The translations under genes and the position numbers were made by a program. Below, in pieces: positions 1 to 7,632 of a DNA stretch of 31,279 nucleotides (its first letter is position 1; every line of letters begins with the position of its first letter). This DNA comes from Bacteroidota bacterium. GTDB taxonomy: Bacteria > Bacteroidota > Bacteroidia > Bacteroidales > Dysgonomonadaceae. The stretch covers positions 1 to 31,279 of the forward strand of contig JAEZZZ010000165.1 of the NCBI GenBank assembly GCA_023418255.1, given 5' to 3'. The notes under the pieces are model-generated. The model was not told where the DNA came from. It did not search any database and saw only the letters and a list, made by a program, of their open reading frames with translations.

Positions 1-1
1 A

Positions 2-121
2 AACTATTTAGATGAATTTTGCTATAAATTTAATCGAAGATACTTTGGAGAAGCACTTTTCGGAAGATTACTCGTGGCATGTGTAAGTTACAAAAATGAA
101 TTTAGGTATAAATACGGATAG
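2..121 (+). pseudogene. IS1595-type transposase, C-terminal fragment
   Basis: The plus strand is open from the window edge to a TAG at 119-121. It encodes about 39 residues beginning NYLDEFCYKFNRR and continuing through GRLLVACV to a basic, aromatic end. The LDEF-x-Y-x-FNRR pattern near a transposase C-terminus is typical of the IS1595/ISXO2-like family (established knowledge). Only the tail lies in the window, so the rest of the element may continue to the left. The sequence runs straight into the truncated end of the minus-strand susC-like gene with no obvious inverted repeat. I am fairly sure of the family and unsure whether the off-window part is intact. Confidence 0.6.
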
Positions 122-2021
122 TCATATAAATTATTGATGATGTTTCGGGCATTTTCGAAGAATTTCTCTTCTGAAATTCGCCAGCCTGCTGATAACGATG
201 GGAATACTCCTAATCTGTTTTTTTTAGCAAATCGTGAAGATTTATCCAATCGAATATTTCCCTCCAATAGATATTTTCCCATATAGTCGTAATTGATGCG
301 CCCGAACCACGATGTCATATTTAATTGTCGGGTGTATCCGTTACTTTCCATTCCACTGGTAGAGCCGGCATTCAAGTCTGTTAGATGTATGCTTGGGAAA
401 TCTTTTCGATATGCGCGGGTTTCCTTGTAATCAAATGATTCTGCATGATATCCTGCAAGTAAGGCAAGGGTGTGCATATCCAATATTTCGCGTGTATAAT
501 TGGCCGTTAGGTCAAATGTGTTGCGCGTTCCGGTATAATAGTGCTGAGTCAAACTGGTTGGTCCATGATACTTTGTCGCGTTATATCGAATTTCTTTTTT
601 CATGTCACTACGGTCGGTGTCAACATTGCGATGTGATGCCAATGCTTTGATGTTGAATCCTTCAAACAAATCGAGTTGGATAGAACCAATTCCTAAGAAT
701 GTTTTACGTTTCTCAAAAATTTGTGCTCCTTGATCAATCCACGCAATTGGATTTCCGTCAGAAATAGTGCCATAAGTGCCATCTTCATTTTTATATGGTA
801 TCCATGGTGAAATGCGATTTACTTGACGAATAATTTGATCCAATCCACCACCTACGTATGCGTTGTTTGGTTCTTCTCTATTCATTTGTGCATAGGATAG
901 ATTCAAATTGGCCGTGAGCCATTTTTTTGGCGTCAGGGTTAGATTGGTACGAGCAGCATATTCTTTTTTTGTGGTGTGCTTAATAATACCATCTTGTTTT
1001 TGATAGTTCACAGCGGCTCGATATTGTGCATATTCGCTTCCACCTGATATGGATAAATTATTGGTTGTTAAAAATCCTGACCCATCATATAATAGAGATT
1101 GCCAATCAGTATTGGGATGTCCATAAGGATCTTTTCCATTTCTAAATAGCTCAATGTCTTCTTGCGTGAATTTTGCCGGTTTGTTACTGTTCGCTAATGC
1201 CTCGTTATATAAAATGGCATAATCAGCAGAGCTTACATATTCAGGTAAGCGGGTAGGGGATTGCCATCCAAAATCACCTGAATAATGAATGATTGGGGCT
1301 CCGCTTCGTCCTGATTTTGTGGTAATAAGAATAACGCCATTTGCCGCTTTTGAACCATAAATGGCTGCGGATGCGGCATCTTTCAGGACAGAAATATTGG
1401 CGATATCGTTTGCTTGAACATCATTCATAGAACCTTCAACGCCATCAATAATCACCATAGGATTTGAATTGTTCAATGTGCCGATACCACGTACGCGAAT
1501 TGTACCCCCGTCACCACCCGGCAAACCGGATTGTTGACGCACATAAACTCCCGGAAGCAATCCTGCCAAACCGGCCGAAACACTTGTAATGGGACGACTT
1601 TCAATCATCTTGCTATCTACAGATGCTACCGATCCGGTCAAATTTACCTTTTTCTGTGTGCCAAAGCCCACCACAACCACTTCGTCAAGCAGTTCGGTGT
1701 CGTCTTTCATGATAATATTGATGATCGTTTGCCCATTTACCGACACTTCTTGCGCTTTCATTCCCACGTAAGAGATCTGCAAAACGGCGTCTGAGGGAAC
1801 ATCGGAAATGGAGTAATTGCCATCGAAATCGGTGGCTGCGCCTTGTGTAGGATTGCCTCTAACAATGACGCTCGCGCCAATGATAGGCTCGTTTTTAGTG
1901 TCCGTCACTTTTCCGCTCACGGTGATGTTTTGAGCGGAGACAGCCAGGAATCCCAGTAAGAGAAGAGCTAATACCCCCCCCCCCTCAATGAGTTAGTGTG
2001 GGTTTTCTTTTTCTTTTTCAT
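88..2021 (-). pseudogene. SusC/RagA-type TonB-dependent outer-membrane protein, frameshifted and truncated
   Basis: The product would be an outer-membrane glycan or peptide import channel. After the signal peptide come a carboxypeptidase-regulatory-like domain (SGKVTD...GNYSI...SYVGM), the SusC hallmark DEVVVVGFGTQKK, a plug domain with IRVRGIGTL, VIIDGVEG and SVLKDAASAAIYGSKAANGV, and then the first part of the beta barrel. The family usually has about 1000 residues; here only about 630 remain. The normal barrel sequence ends near FFENARNIINNL (about position 127), and the last dozen codons are read through transposase DNA to a stop at 88-90. A second lesion is at the front: ATG at 2019-2021 begins MKKKKKTHTNSLR, but 11 Gs push it into a TAG at 1968-1970. 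With 9 or 12 Gs it would join VLALLLLGFLAVSAQ, a good signal peptide. The longest intact frame starts only at a GTG at 1918-1920. No susD partner is present. Confidence 0.85.
1974..1984. repeat. 11-base C/G homopolymer inside the susC signal-peptide codons
   Basis: Eleven Cs run on the plus strand, read as G11 in the minus-strand gene. The tract lies between the Lys-rich start and the hydrophobic core of the signal peptide, so its length decides the reading frame. Eleven leaves the gene out of frame, while 9 or 12 would restore it. Such tracts can slip during replication and act as on/off switches, but sequencing or assembly error at the homopolymer is an alternative. Confidence 0.7.
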
Positions 2022-2172
2022 TCTTTCACATGTTTATGTTAATAATTAAATAATAAATAGTATCTGTTTTTTGGATATTTTATCTATACGAAACAGAATT
2101 TGTGAATTGTTTAAAGGAAACAGGATTCATATGATGTTCTGTCCAAAATCTTTATCAACTATAGTTCTGTGA

Positions 2173-2237
2173 CAAAAATATTGATAGTAATGAAAGACCC
2201 GACTTCGTTTATTGAAATTTGTAATGACGCAAAGGTA
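2173..2237 (-). promoter_or_regulatory. Candidate promoter region of the susC-like gene
   Basis: Two minus-strand matches to the Bacteroidetes -7 box TAnnTTTG lie here: TATTTTTG at 2173-2180 and TACCTTTG at 2230-2237. Neither has a clear TTG at the ideal distance upstream, so I cannot choose between them. Either would give a leader of about 150-200 nt before the ATG at 2021. Confidence 0.35.
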
Positions 2238-2410
2238 GTCAATAAAACATAATTGTTTATGACACACTTATATGTTTTACAACATATCATTTAATGCTCA
2301 AAATCGGAGAATTAGCACCTATTATTCACCGAGAAGTTGCATAATTTGAACGTAAAGCTATTAGATGCACTGACGAAACGTGCGGTTGACTTTTGTTCTG
2401 GAACATTTTT

Positions 2411-2494
2411 GGAGAAGCACTTTTGAGAAAATTACTCGTGTCTTGTGTGAGTTGCAGAAATGAATTTCGGTATAAATGCGCACAACCATTCTAA
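2411..2494 (+). pseudogene. Second IS1595-type transposase C-terminal relic
   Basis: Bases 2411-2482 align without gaps to 47-118, with 11 mismatches in 72 by my count. They encode GEALLRKLLVSCVSC, the same transposase tail as at the window start, in the same orientation, followed by a TAA at 2492-2494. Upstream, the frame is closed by a stop within about 10 codons and shows no further transposase similarity, so this is only a remnant. Together with the fragment at the window start it brackets the susC-like remnant. Confidence 0.6.
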
Positions 2495-2523
2495 TTTACT
2501 TTGAGATTTTGATGAATAGATAT

Positions 2524-2554
2524 TTGCTGCCAAGGACATTTTTTCGTACTTTTA
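2524..2554 (+). promoter_or_regulatory. Candidate Bacteroidetes-type promoter of hutU
   Basis: TTG at 2524-2526 is followed after 20 nt by TACTTTTA at 2547-2554, which matches TAnnTTTG except for the last base. This places transcription start near 2560, about 50 nt before the hutU ATG. Confidence 0.45.
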
Positions 2555-2612
2555 CAACCTAATTTAAATAAACTTATATCAGAAGCATATCCGCTTTTAA
2601 ATTATTACAATT

Positions 2613-4601
2613 ATGAAAATAACCTTACCCTCTCAACTGCCTTCATACCCGACGTTTCAGAAAGGTATTCGCCGTGCGCCTGACCGTGGATTTCGGCTTA
2701 CGCCGTCGCAAACCGGAGTGGCATTGAAAAATGCGTTGCGATATATCCCGGTGGAATTGCACGAAAAACTCGCACCCGAATTTTTGGAAGAGTTGAAAAC
2801 ACGCGGCAAAATATATGGTTATCGCTATCGTCCCGAAGGCGATTTGAAAGCCAAACCCATTGATGAATACAAGGGAAAGTGCATCGAAGGCAAAGCCTTT
2901 CAGGTGATGATTGATAACAATCTCTGCTTTGATATCGCGCTTTATCCTTATGAATTGGTTACTTACGGCGAAACCGGACAAGTGTGTCAAAACTGGATGC
3001 AATATCGATTAATAAAAATGTATCTCGAAGAGCTGACGCAAGACCAAACCTTGGTAGTAGAAAGCGGTCACCCATTGGGATTATTCAAATCGAAACCGGA
3101 AGCGCCACGTGTAATTATTACCAACTCATTGATGGTCGGCATGTTCGACAATCTTCCCGATTGGGAAGTAGCGGCGCAGATGGGTGTTGCCAACTACGGA
3201 CAAATGACTGCCGGCGGTTGGATGTATATCGGGCCTCAAGGCATCGTGCATGGAACGTTCAACACGCTGCTCAATGCCGGACGCCAACGCTTGGGCGTGG
3301 CTCATGACGGGAACCTGGCCGGACATCTGTTTGTATCGTCCGGATTGGGCGGAATGAGCGGAGCACAACCTAAAGCAGCTGTAATTGCCGGCGCGGTTTC
3401 CATCATTGCCGAAGTGGATTATTCGCGCATCGAAACGCGACATACGCAAGGTTGGGTGCATAAAATAACGAACGACAAGCGAGAAGCGTTTGATTGGGCC
3501 AAAAAGGCCATAAACGAAAAGCAAGCACTTTCTATTGCCTATCATGGCAATATTGTGGATTTACTTGAATATGCCGATACAAACAGTATTCACATTGAAT
3601 TGCTGAGCGACCAGACCTCGTGCCACGAACCTTATACGGGTGGCTATTGTCCTGTCGGAATTACGTTTGACGAGCGCACACGCCTGCTTCGCGAAGACCG
3701 CTGTAGGTTCAAACAGTTGGTAAACGAATCGCTCAAACGCCATTTTGAAGTCATAAAACGTTTGGTGGGCAAAGGCACTTTCTTTTTCGACTATGGCAAT
3801 TCGTTTATGAAAGCGATATACGACGCCGGAGTGAAGGAAATTTCCAAAAACGGTATTGACGAAAAAGATGGTTTTATATGGCCATCGTATGTAGAAGATA
3901 TTATGGGGCCGGAGTTGTTCGATTACGGATACGGACCATTCCGCTGGGTATGCTTGAGCGGCAAACACGACGATTTAATAAAAACCGACAAGGCGGCGAT
4001 GGCATGTATCGATCCCAATCGTCGTGGACAAGATCGCGACAACTGGATTTGGATTCGCGATGCCGAGAAAAATCAGTTGGTGGTAGGCACGCAAGCACGA
4101 ATTCTCTATCAAGACGCCGTCGGACGCATGAATATCGCGCTCAAATTTAACGAAATGGTACGCAACGGAGAGATTGGCCCTGTGATGCTCGGACGCGACC
4201 ATCACGATGTAAGCGGAACCGATTCACCGTTCCGTGAAACGGCAAATATAAAAGATGGCAGCAACGTGATGGCGGATATGGCAGTACAATGTTTTGCCGG
4301 AAATGCCGCGCGCGGCATGAGTCTTGTGGCATTGCACAACGGCGGTGGCGTCGGCATCGGGAAAGCCATCAACGGCGGTTTTGGTATGGTGTGCGACGGC
4401 AGTGAGCGTGTAGACGAAATCCTTCGTTCGGCAATGCTGTGGGACGTTATGGGCGGAGTTGCTCGTCGTTCGTGGGCACGCAACGCCAACGCAATGAGTA
4501 CCGTGGAAGAATTCAACCAATCGCATGCCGAAGGGTACCACATTACCGTGCCGTTTTTGGTGGAGGATGATTTGATTAACAGCTTGGACTTGAATAAGTA
4601 G
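2613..4601 (+). CDS. hutU: Urocanate hydratase (urocanase)
   Basis: The enzyme converts urocanate to 4-imidazolone-5-propionate with a tightly bound NAD+ as electrophile, the second step of cytoplasmic histidine degradation. The 662-residue product carries GGMSGAQPKAA at about 246-256, which matches the nucleotide-binding GGM-GAQP segment of urocanases. It also has GPFRW at 441-445 followed by the SGKHDDLIKTD stretch, SPFRET at 538-543 and HNGGGVGIG at 575-583. Proteobacterial HutU is about 100 residues shorter; the extra length is, to my knowledge, usual for the Bacteroidetes form. I cannot assign the catalytic cysteine with certainty. The ATG is the first start after the predicted promoter. 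The next two pathway enzymes are encoded downstream on the same strand. Confidence 0.95.
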   Translation: MKITLPSQLPSYPTFQKGIRRAPDRGFRLTPSQTGVALKNALRYIPVELHEKLAPEFLEELKTRGKIYGYRYRPEGDLKAKPIDEYKGKCIEGKAFQVMIDNNLCFDIALYPYELVTYGETGQVCQNWMQYRLIKMYLEELTQDQTLVVESGHPLGLFKSKPEAPRVIITNSLMVGMFDNLPDWEVAAQMGVANYGQMTAGGWMYIGPQGIVHGTFNTLLNAGRQRLGVAHDGNLAGHLFVSSGLGGMSGAQPKAAVIAGAVSIIAEVDYSRIETRHTQGWVHKITNDKREAFDWAKKAINEKQALSIAYHGNIVDLLEYADTNSIHIELLSDQTSCHEPYTGGYCPVGITFDERTRLLREDRCRFKQLVNESLKRHFEVIKRLVGKGTFFFDYGNSFMKAIYDAGVKEISKNGIDEKDGFIWPSYVEDIMGPELFDYGYGPFRWVCLSGKHDDLIKTDKAAMACIDPNRRGQDRDNWIWIRDAEKNQLVVGTQARILYQDAVGRMNIALKFNEMVRNGEIGPVMLGRDHHDVSGTDSPFRETANIKDGSNVMADMAVQCFAGNAARGMSLVALHNGGGVGIGKAINGGFGMVCDGSERVDEILRSAMLWDVMGGVARRSWARNANAMSTVEEFNQSHAEGYHITVPFLVEDDLINSLDLNK

Positions 4602-4713
4602 CGTGCTTATTTTATGACGGCAGCTATCATCATAAACTCGGTAAATTTGCGAATCTATTCGTAAAAATGCCGAAAACATCAAGTCGAAATACCCTGTCTT
4701 TTTATTTTGAACT

Positions 4714-4911
4714 ATGAGAAAAATACTCTTAGCCGGTGCCTCCCGATATTTGGGAAGCTCTATTTTGGCGAAGCTTATCAATGAGGGTTTTAACACAGGA
4801 GTGATTGCGCGTGATCTGTCCAAAATTGATAAGCATTTAAATAACAGAGCAGGATGGATAATAATCAAGAAAAAAATAGACGTAAATCTAATTATAATAA
4901 TGGTATTATGA
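4714..4911 (+). pseudogene. Truncated NAD(P)-binding (SDR/NmrA-like) protein, N-terminal fragment
   Basis: From the ATG at 4714 the frame reads MRKILLAGASRYLGSSILAK and then about 28 more residues that fit a Rossmann fold start: the glycine motif GASRYLGSSI, a helix, and VIARDLSKI as the second strand. After about residue 48 the frame passes into low-complexity, Ile/Lys-rich sequence and stops at 4909-4911, overlapping the start of the formimidoyltransferase gene. Members of this family are 200-300 residues, so this is a leftover fragment, with the rest apparently deleted. It could still be translated as a short peptide upstream of the next gene. Confidence 0.55.
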
Positions 4912-5804
4912 ACAAAATTATGGAATGCGTTCCCAATTTCAGCGAGGGACGCGACAAACAGAAAATTGAAAAAATTGTTGAGTGTTTCCGCGCGAAAACC
5001 GATGTGAAACTGCTCGATTATAGCAACGACGAAGACCACAACCGACTGGTTGTTACCGTTGTGGGCGAACCGGAAGAATTGAAAAAAGCCGTCATTGAAG
5101 CCATCGGCAAAGCCGTTGAGCTAATTGATATGACAAAGCACAGCGGGCAACATCCGCGAATGGGAGCCGTGGACGTAGTGCCATTTATCCCCATTAAAAA
5201 TGTAAACACGGAAGACGCCGTCGCCCTTTCAAAAGAGGTGGCGAAAACAGTTGCCGAACGTTACAACCTGCCCGTTTTCTTATACGAAAAATCGGCATCG
5301 GCACCGCATCGCGAAAATTTGGCAAAAGTGCGCAAAGGCGAGTTCGAAGGCATGACCGAAAAGATGCAAGATGCCGATTGGAAACCCGATTTTGGCGAAG
5401 CCAAACCGCATCCCACCGCCGGCGTTGTCGCCATTGGCGCACGTATGCCGCTGGTGGCGTATAATGTAAACCTGAATACCAATAATCCGGAAATTGCCAC
5501 CGCCATTGCCAAAAAAGTGCGCCACATTGGCGGTGGATTGCGCTTTTGCAAGGGCATGGGCGTGGAGCTGAAAGAGCGTGGCATCGTGCAAGTGTCAATG
5601 AACCTTACCGATTACACAAAAACCGCTGTATATCGTGCCCATGAAATGGTGCGTATGGAAGCGCAACGCTACGGCGTATCCGTTGTGGGCAGCGAAGTGA
5701 TTGGTTTGGTGCCGATGCAGGCACTTATCGATTGCGCCGAATACTATCTCGGCATCGAAAATTTCTCTATCGACCAAGTACTGGAAGCACGCATTATGGA
5801 ATAA
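4908..5804 (+). CDS. Glutamate formimidoyltransferase (monofunctional)
   Basis: This enzyme transfers the formimino group of N-formimino-L-glutamate to tetrahydrofolate, releasing glutamate at the end of histidine breakdown. From ATG 4908 the protein has 298 residues: MNKIMECVPNFSEGRD at the N-terminus, then HSGQHPRMGAVDVVPFIPI, which contains the conserved His region of the active site, and the second formiminotransferase domain with HPTAGVVAIGAR and NLNTNN. The length matches the transferase half only, so the cyclodeaminase domain of the animal bifunctional enzyme is absent. The frame is open further upstream to 4854, but those residues (Asn/Lys-rich) are not family-like, and ECVPNFSEG should lie within a few residues of the start. 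A strong terminator follows at 5826. Confidence 0.93.
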   Translation: MNKIMECVPNFSEGRDKQKIEKIVECFRAKTDVKLLDYSNDEDHNRLVVTVVGEPEELKKAVIEAIGKAVELIDMTKHSGQHPRMGAVDVVPFIPIKNVNTEDAVALSKEVAKTVAERYNLPVFLYEKSASAPHRENLAKVRKGEFEGMTEKMQDADWKPDFGEAKPHPTAGVVAIGARMPLVAYNVNLNTNNPEIATAIAKKVRHIGGGLRFCKGMGVELKERGIVQVSMNLTDYTKTAVYRAHEMVRMEAQRYGVSVVGSEVIGLVPMQALIDCAEYYLGIENFSIDQVLEARIME

Positions 5805-5825
5805 ATGGAGGTAGAAAAACGAATC

Positions 5826-5862
5826 AACATCCCGACAAGGTTTGCCCCGTCGGGATGTTTTA
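5826..5862 (+). terminator. Rho-independent terminator after the formimidoyltransferase gene
   Basis: An 11-bp perfect stem pairs AACATCCCGAC (5826-5836) with GTCGGGATGTT (5849-5859) around a 12-nt loop and is followed by a short T run. It lies 21 nt after the stop codon and separates this unit from pnuC. Confidence 0.8.
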
Positions 5863-5945
5863 TAATCTCAAAATATTAATTGAGGTTTCTACCCTATTCT
5901 TGATACTTTTGTTTATCTTTTAAAAAACGATACATTCCGTTTTTC

Positions 5946-5972
5946 CTATCAAAAATTATCCCGTATATTTGT
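5946..5972 (+). promoter_or_regulatory. Promoter of pnuC (shares a 27-nt block with hutI)
   Basis: TATATTTG at 5964-5971 is a perfect TAnnTTTG -7 box. The 27 nt from 5946 to 5972 are almost identical (25 of 27) to 7515-7541 ahead of hutI. No good TTG is seen at the ideal -33 spacing. The start of pnuC is about 50 nt downstream. Confidence 0.55.
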
Positions 5973-6020
5973 CATTTTAAACCGTATGGAAAATCTTTCA
6001 CCCTTTCTTAATATGTAAAA

Positions 6021-6617
6021 ATGAATTATTGGGAACTCATTGCCGCACTGCTCGGAATTGTCAGCGTATGGTACGCGCGTAAGGAAAACATTTTGGTATT
6101 CCCTTTCGGTATCGCCAACGTCACATTGTACATCTTTCTATGTGTTGCCGCGCGACTCTACGCCAACGCCGGCATCAATTTTATATATCTCGTTACCAAT
6201 ATATACGGTTGGTATATGTGGTCGCGCACCGATGCCGATAATGAGCAATTGCAAATATCGCGCAACTCGCGAAAACAAAATATAATAGCATGGACATGCG
6301 CCGGCATAGCGTACGTTGTTGTCTTTTTTGTATTGCGTTATGCCAACCGTGCCGATCCCGAATATCTGAACTCATATTTGTCTTATATTGACTCTTTCAA
6401 CACCTCTTTTTTTCTGATTGCCACCGTCTTGATGGCAATAAAAAAGGTAGAGAATTGGCTCTTTTGGATTATCGGCAACATCATTTCCATTCCCATTTAT
6501 GCCTCGCAAGGAATGTATTTCACAAGCATTCAATATTCCGTGTTTTTGGTATTGGCAATTTTGGGATGGCGCGAGTGGCGCAAGAAAGTGTCGCTAAGAG
6601 ATAAAATTGCCGTATAG
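6021..6617 (+). CDS. pnuC: PnuC-family nicotinamide riboside/nucleoside transporter
   Basis: This 198-residue inner-membrane protein most likely brings in nicotinamide riboside by facilitated diffusion for NAD synthesis. It has about seven hydrophobic segments and the two family signatures: NIYGWYMW at 60-67 and ENWLFWIIGN at 144-153, whose Trp and Asn residues line the substrate site in PnuC structures. The ATG is preceded by a promoter about 50 nt upstream, so it is probably transcribed alone. PnuC relatives in Bacteroidetes can also carry thiamine (PnuT), usually next to a thiamine pyrophosphokinase gene or a TPP riboswitch. Neither is seen here, which favours nicotinamide riboside, but this is inference. 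Confidence 0.9.
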   Translation: MNYWELIAALLGIVSVWYARKENILVFPFGIANVTLYIFLCVAARLYANAGINFIYLVTNIYGWYMWSRTDADNEQLQISRNSRKQNIIAWTCAGIAYVVVFFVLRYANRADPEYLNSYLSYIDSFNTSFFLIATVLMAIKKVENWLFWIIGNIISIPIYASQGMYFTSIQYSVFLVLAILGWREWRKKVSLRDKIAV

Positions 6618-6754
6618 GCAATCATTTACGTCAATAAATCACCTAACGGCAACTCTTGTTCCGCGCTGTTTTTCAACTCGACTCTTGACAAGGGAGTGCA
6701 AAGTGTAGCCAATGCTTTCTCTTGTTCAATTATCTTTTTTGTCCTCCCAAACTA

Positions 6755-6784
6755 TTGTCGGTTTCAAATAAAACTATATCTTTG
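6755..6784 (+). promoter_or_regulatory. Consensus Bacteroidetes promoter of the structured leader and HU-like gene
   Basis: TTG at 6755-6757, a 19-nt spacer and TATCTTTG at 6777-6784 match the -33/-7 consensus closely. This is the best promoter in the window. Transcription would begin near 6791, about 290 nt ahead of the HU-like ATG. Confidence 0.7.
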
Positions 6785-6790
6785 TAACGT

Positions 6791-7081
6791 AGAAAATAGA
6801 AATACCTTATAGGAGGTGCTATATATAGAATATAGAATGTATAGAGCATAAGGTATAAGGGAAATTTATAATATACTATAGGAGGTATGAATACTTTGAA
6901 CTGTTTCAGTAATTAGTTCCATCGCATGAAAATTACAGTTCAATAGGATGGGAGAGATAGTTTAACAGGTAGAAAAGCCAGGCGTCTAAACAAGATATGG
7001 TATGCCGAATGCTTTCCGACACCTGTTTTCGTGGAAGGGAGAATGCATATTTAATAATCTAATTTAATATAGGATAAGACG
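6791..7081 (+). ncRNA. Long structured RNA: 5' leader of the HU-like gene or independent small RNA
   Basis: No gene is seen in the 464 nt between pnuC and the HU-like gene, but downstream of the promoter at 6755 there are three successive hairpins. Hairpin 1 pairs ATACCTTAT (6802-6810) with ATAAGGTAT (6848-6856). Hairpin 2 pairs TTGAACTGT (6896-6904) with ACAGTTCAA (6935-6943), or alternatively TTGAACT/AGTTCAA stacked on GTAATT/AATTAC. Hairpin 3 is nested: AACAGGT (6964-6970) with ACCTGTT (7021-7027), AAAGC (6974-6978) with GCTTT (7011-7015), and GGCGT (6981-6985) with ATGCC (7002-7006). TATAGGAGGT occurs twice, the second time directly before an ATG that opens an 8-codon frame. I do not recognise a known RNA family. 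It could be a regulatory leader, an attenuator or a separate RNA. Confidence 0.45.
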
Positions 7082-7477
7082 ATGGCAATATTATATCGAA
7101 TGAAAATTCGTCGCGATAATATCAATCCCGACGATAAGAAAGTAACGGGATATTATCCCACAGTGGTGCGCAGAGCAACCATTGATACGAAAAGACTTGC
7201 CGAGCGGATGGCAAACGGCTCCACCCTTAATAAACAAGAAGCGCGCATGATGATTGAGATGATGATCGATGCTATAGAAACAGAGTTAAAGCATGGCAAC
7301 CATGTGTGTTTGAACGGATTTGGCACATTTTCGCTCTCGGCAGAAAGTAGGCCGGTGAAGCGAAAAGATGAGATTAGAGCCGAGTCCATCAGAGTGAAGC
7401 GTGTGACATTTAGAACATCGGAGCCATTTATGCGGCGAATGCGCAAGGCAACTTTTGAAAAAGCACCGAACGATTGA
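7082..7477 (+). CDS. HU-related DNA-binding protein (Bacteroidetes HU_rel type)
   Basis: A small basic nucleoid protein of 131 residues. The HU fold is visible from about residue 37, with helices in the LAERMANGSTLNKQEARMM and IDAIETELKHGNHV stretches. NGFGTFSLSAESRPVK follows as the start of the beta arm, where canonical HU has GFG-F-----AR. An N-terminal extension of about 35 residues (MAILYRMKIRRDN...YYPTVVRR) and the C-terminal RTSEPFMRRMRKA segment are typical of the HU-related group found widely in Bacteroidetes. The likely role is chromosome compaction or DNA bending; a specific target is unknown. It stands alone between pnuC and hutI and lies behind an unusually long structured leader, which suggests post-transcriptional control. 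Confidence 0.85.
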   Translation: MAILYRMKIRRDNINPDDKKVTGYYPTVVRRATIDTKRLAERMANGSTLNKQEARMMIEMMIDAIETELKHGNHVCLNGFGTFSLSAESRPVKRKDEIRAESIRVKRVTFRTSEPFMRRMRKATFEKAPND

Positions 7478-7514
7478 AATCGTTTGGCAAACATTTTTTC
7501 GTCAACGGCTTTAT

Positions 7515-7541
7515 CTATTAAAAATTATCCTGTATATTTGT
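7515..7541 (+). promoter_or_regulatory. Promoter of hutI (copy of the pnuC promoter block)
   Basis: TATATTTG at 7533-7540 is a perfect -7 box, and the 27-nt block matches the one ahead of pnuC at 25 of 27 positions. The hutI ATG lies about 90 nt downstream. Confidence 0.55.
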
Positions 7542-7632
7542 GTTTGAGAGCCTAAATTGAGGTTTGTTTCTGAGCAACAGAGTTACATAATATACGAAAT
7601 TGATCACAAATTACATTTAAATCCTAACATAT

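Noticed and set aside
4854..4907. Upstream extension of the formimidoyltransferase start
   Set aside because: The extra residues are Asn/Lys-rich and unlike the family; ECVPNFSEG should lie within a few residues of the start, which ATG 4908 gives.
4224..5039. Long open frame (271 codons) on the minus strand over hutU and the formimidoyltransferase gene
   Set aside because: It lies antisense to two well-supported genes, spans their junction, and has no recognisable domain or start signal.
6880..6920. Eight-codon frame after the second AGGAGGT as a leader peptide
   Set aside because: The purine run touches the ATG with no spacing, and Bacteroidetes rarely use strong Shine-Dalgarno sites, so it is not listed as a gene.
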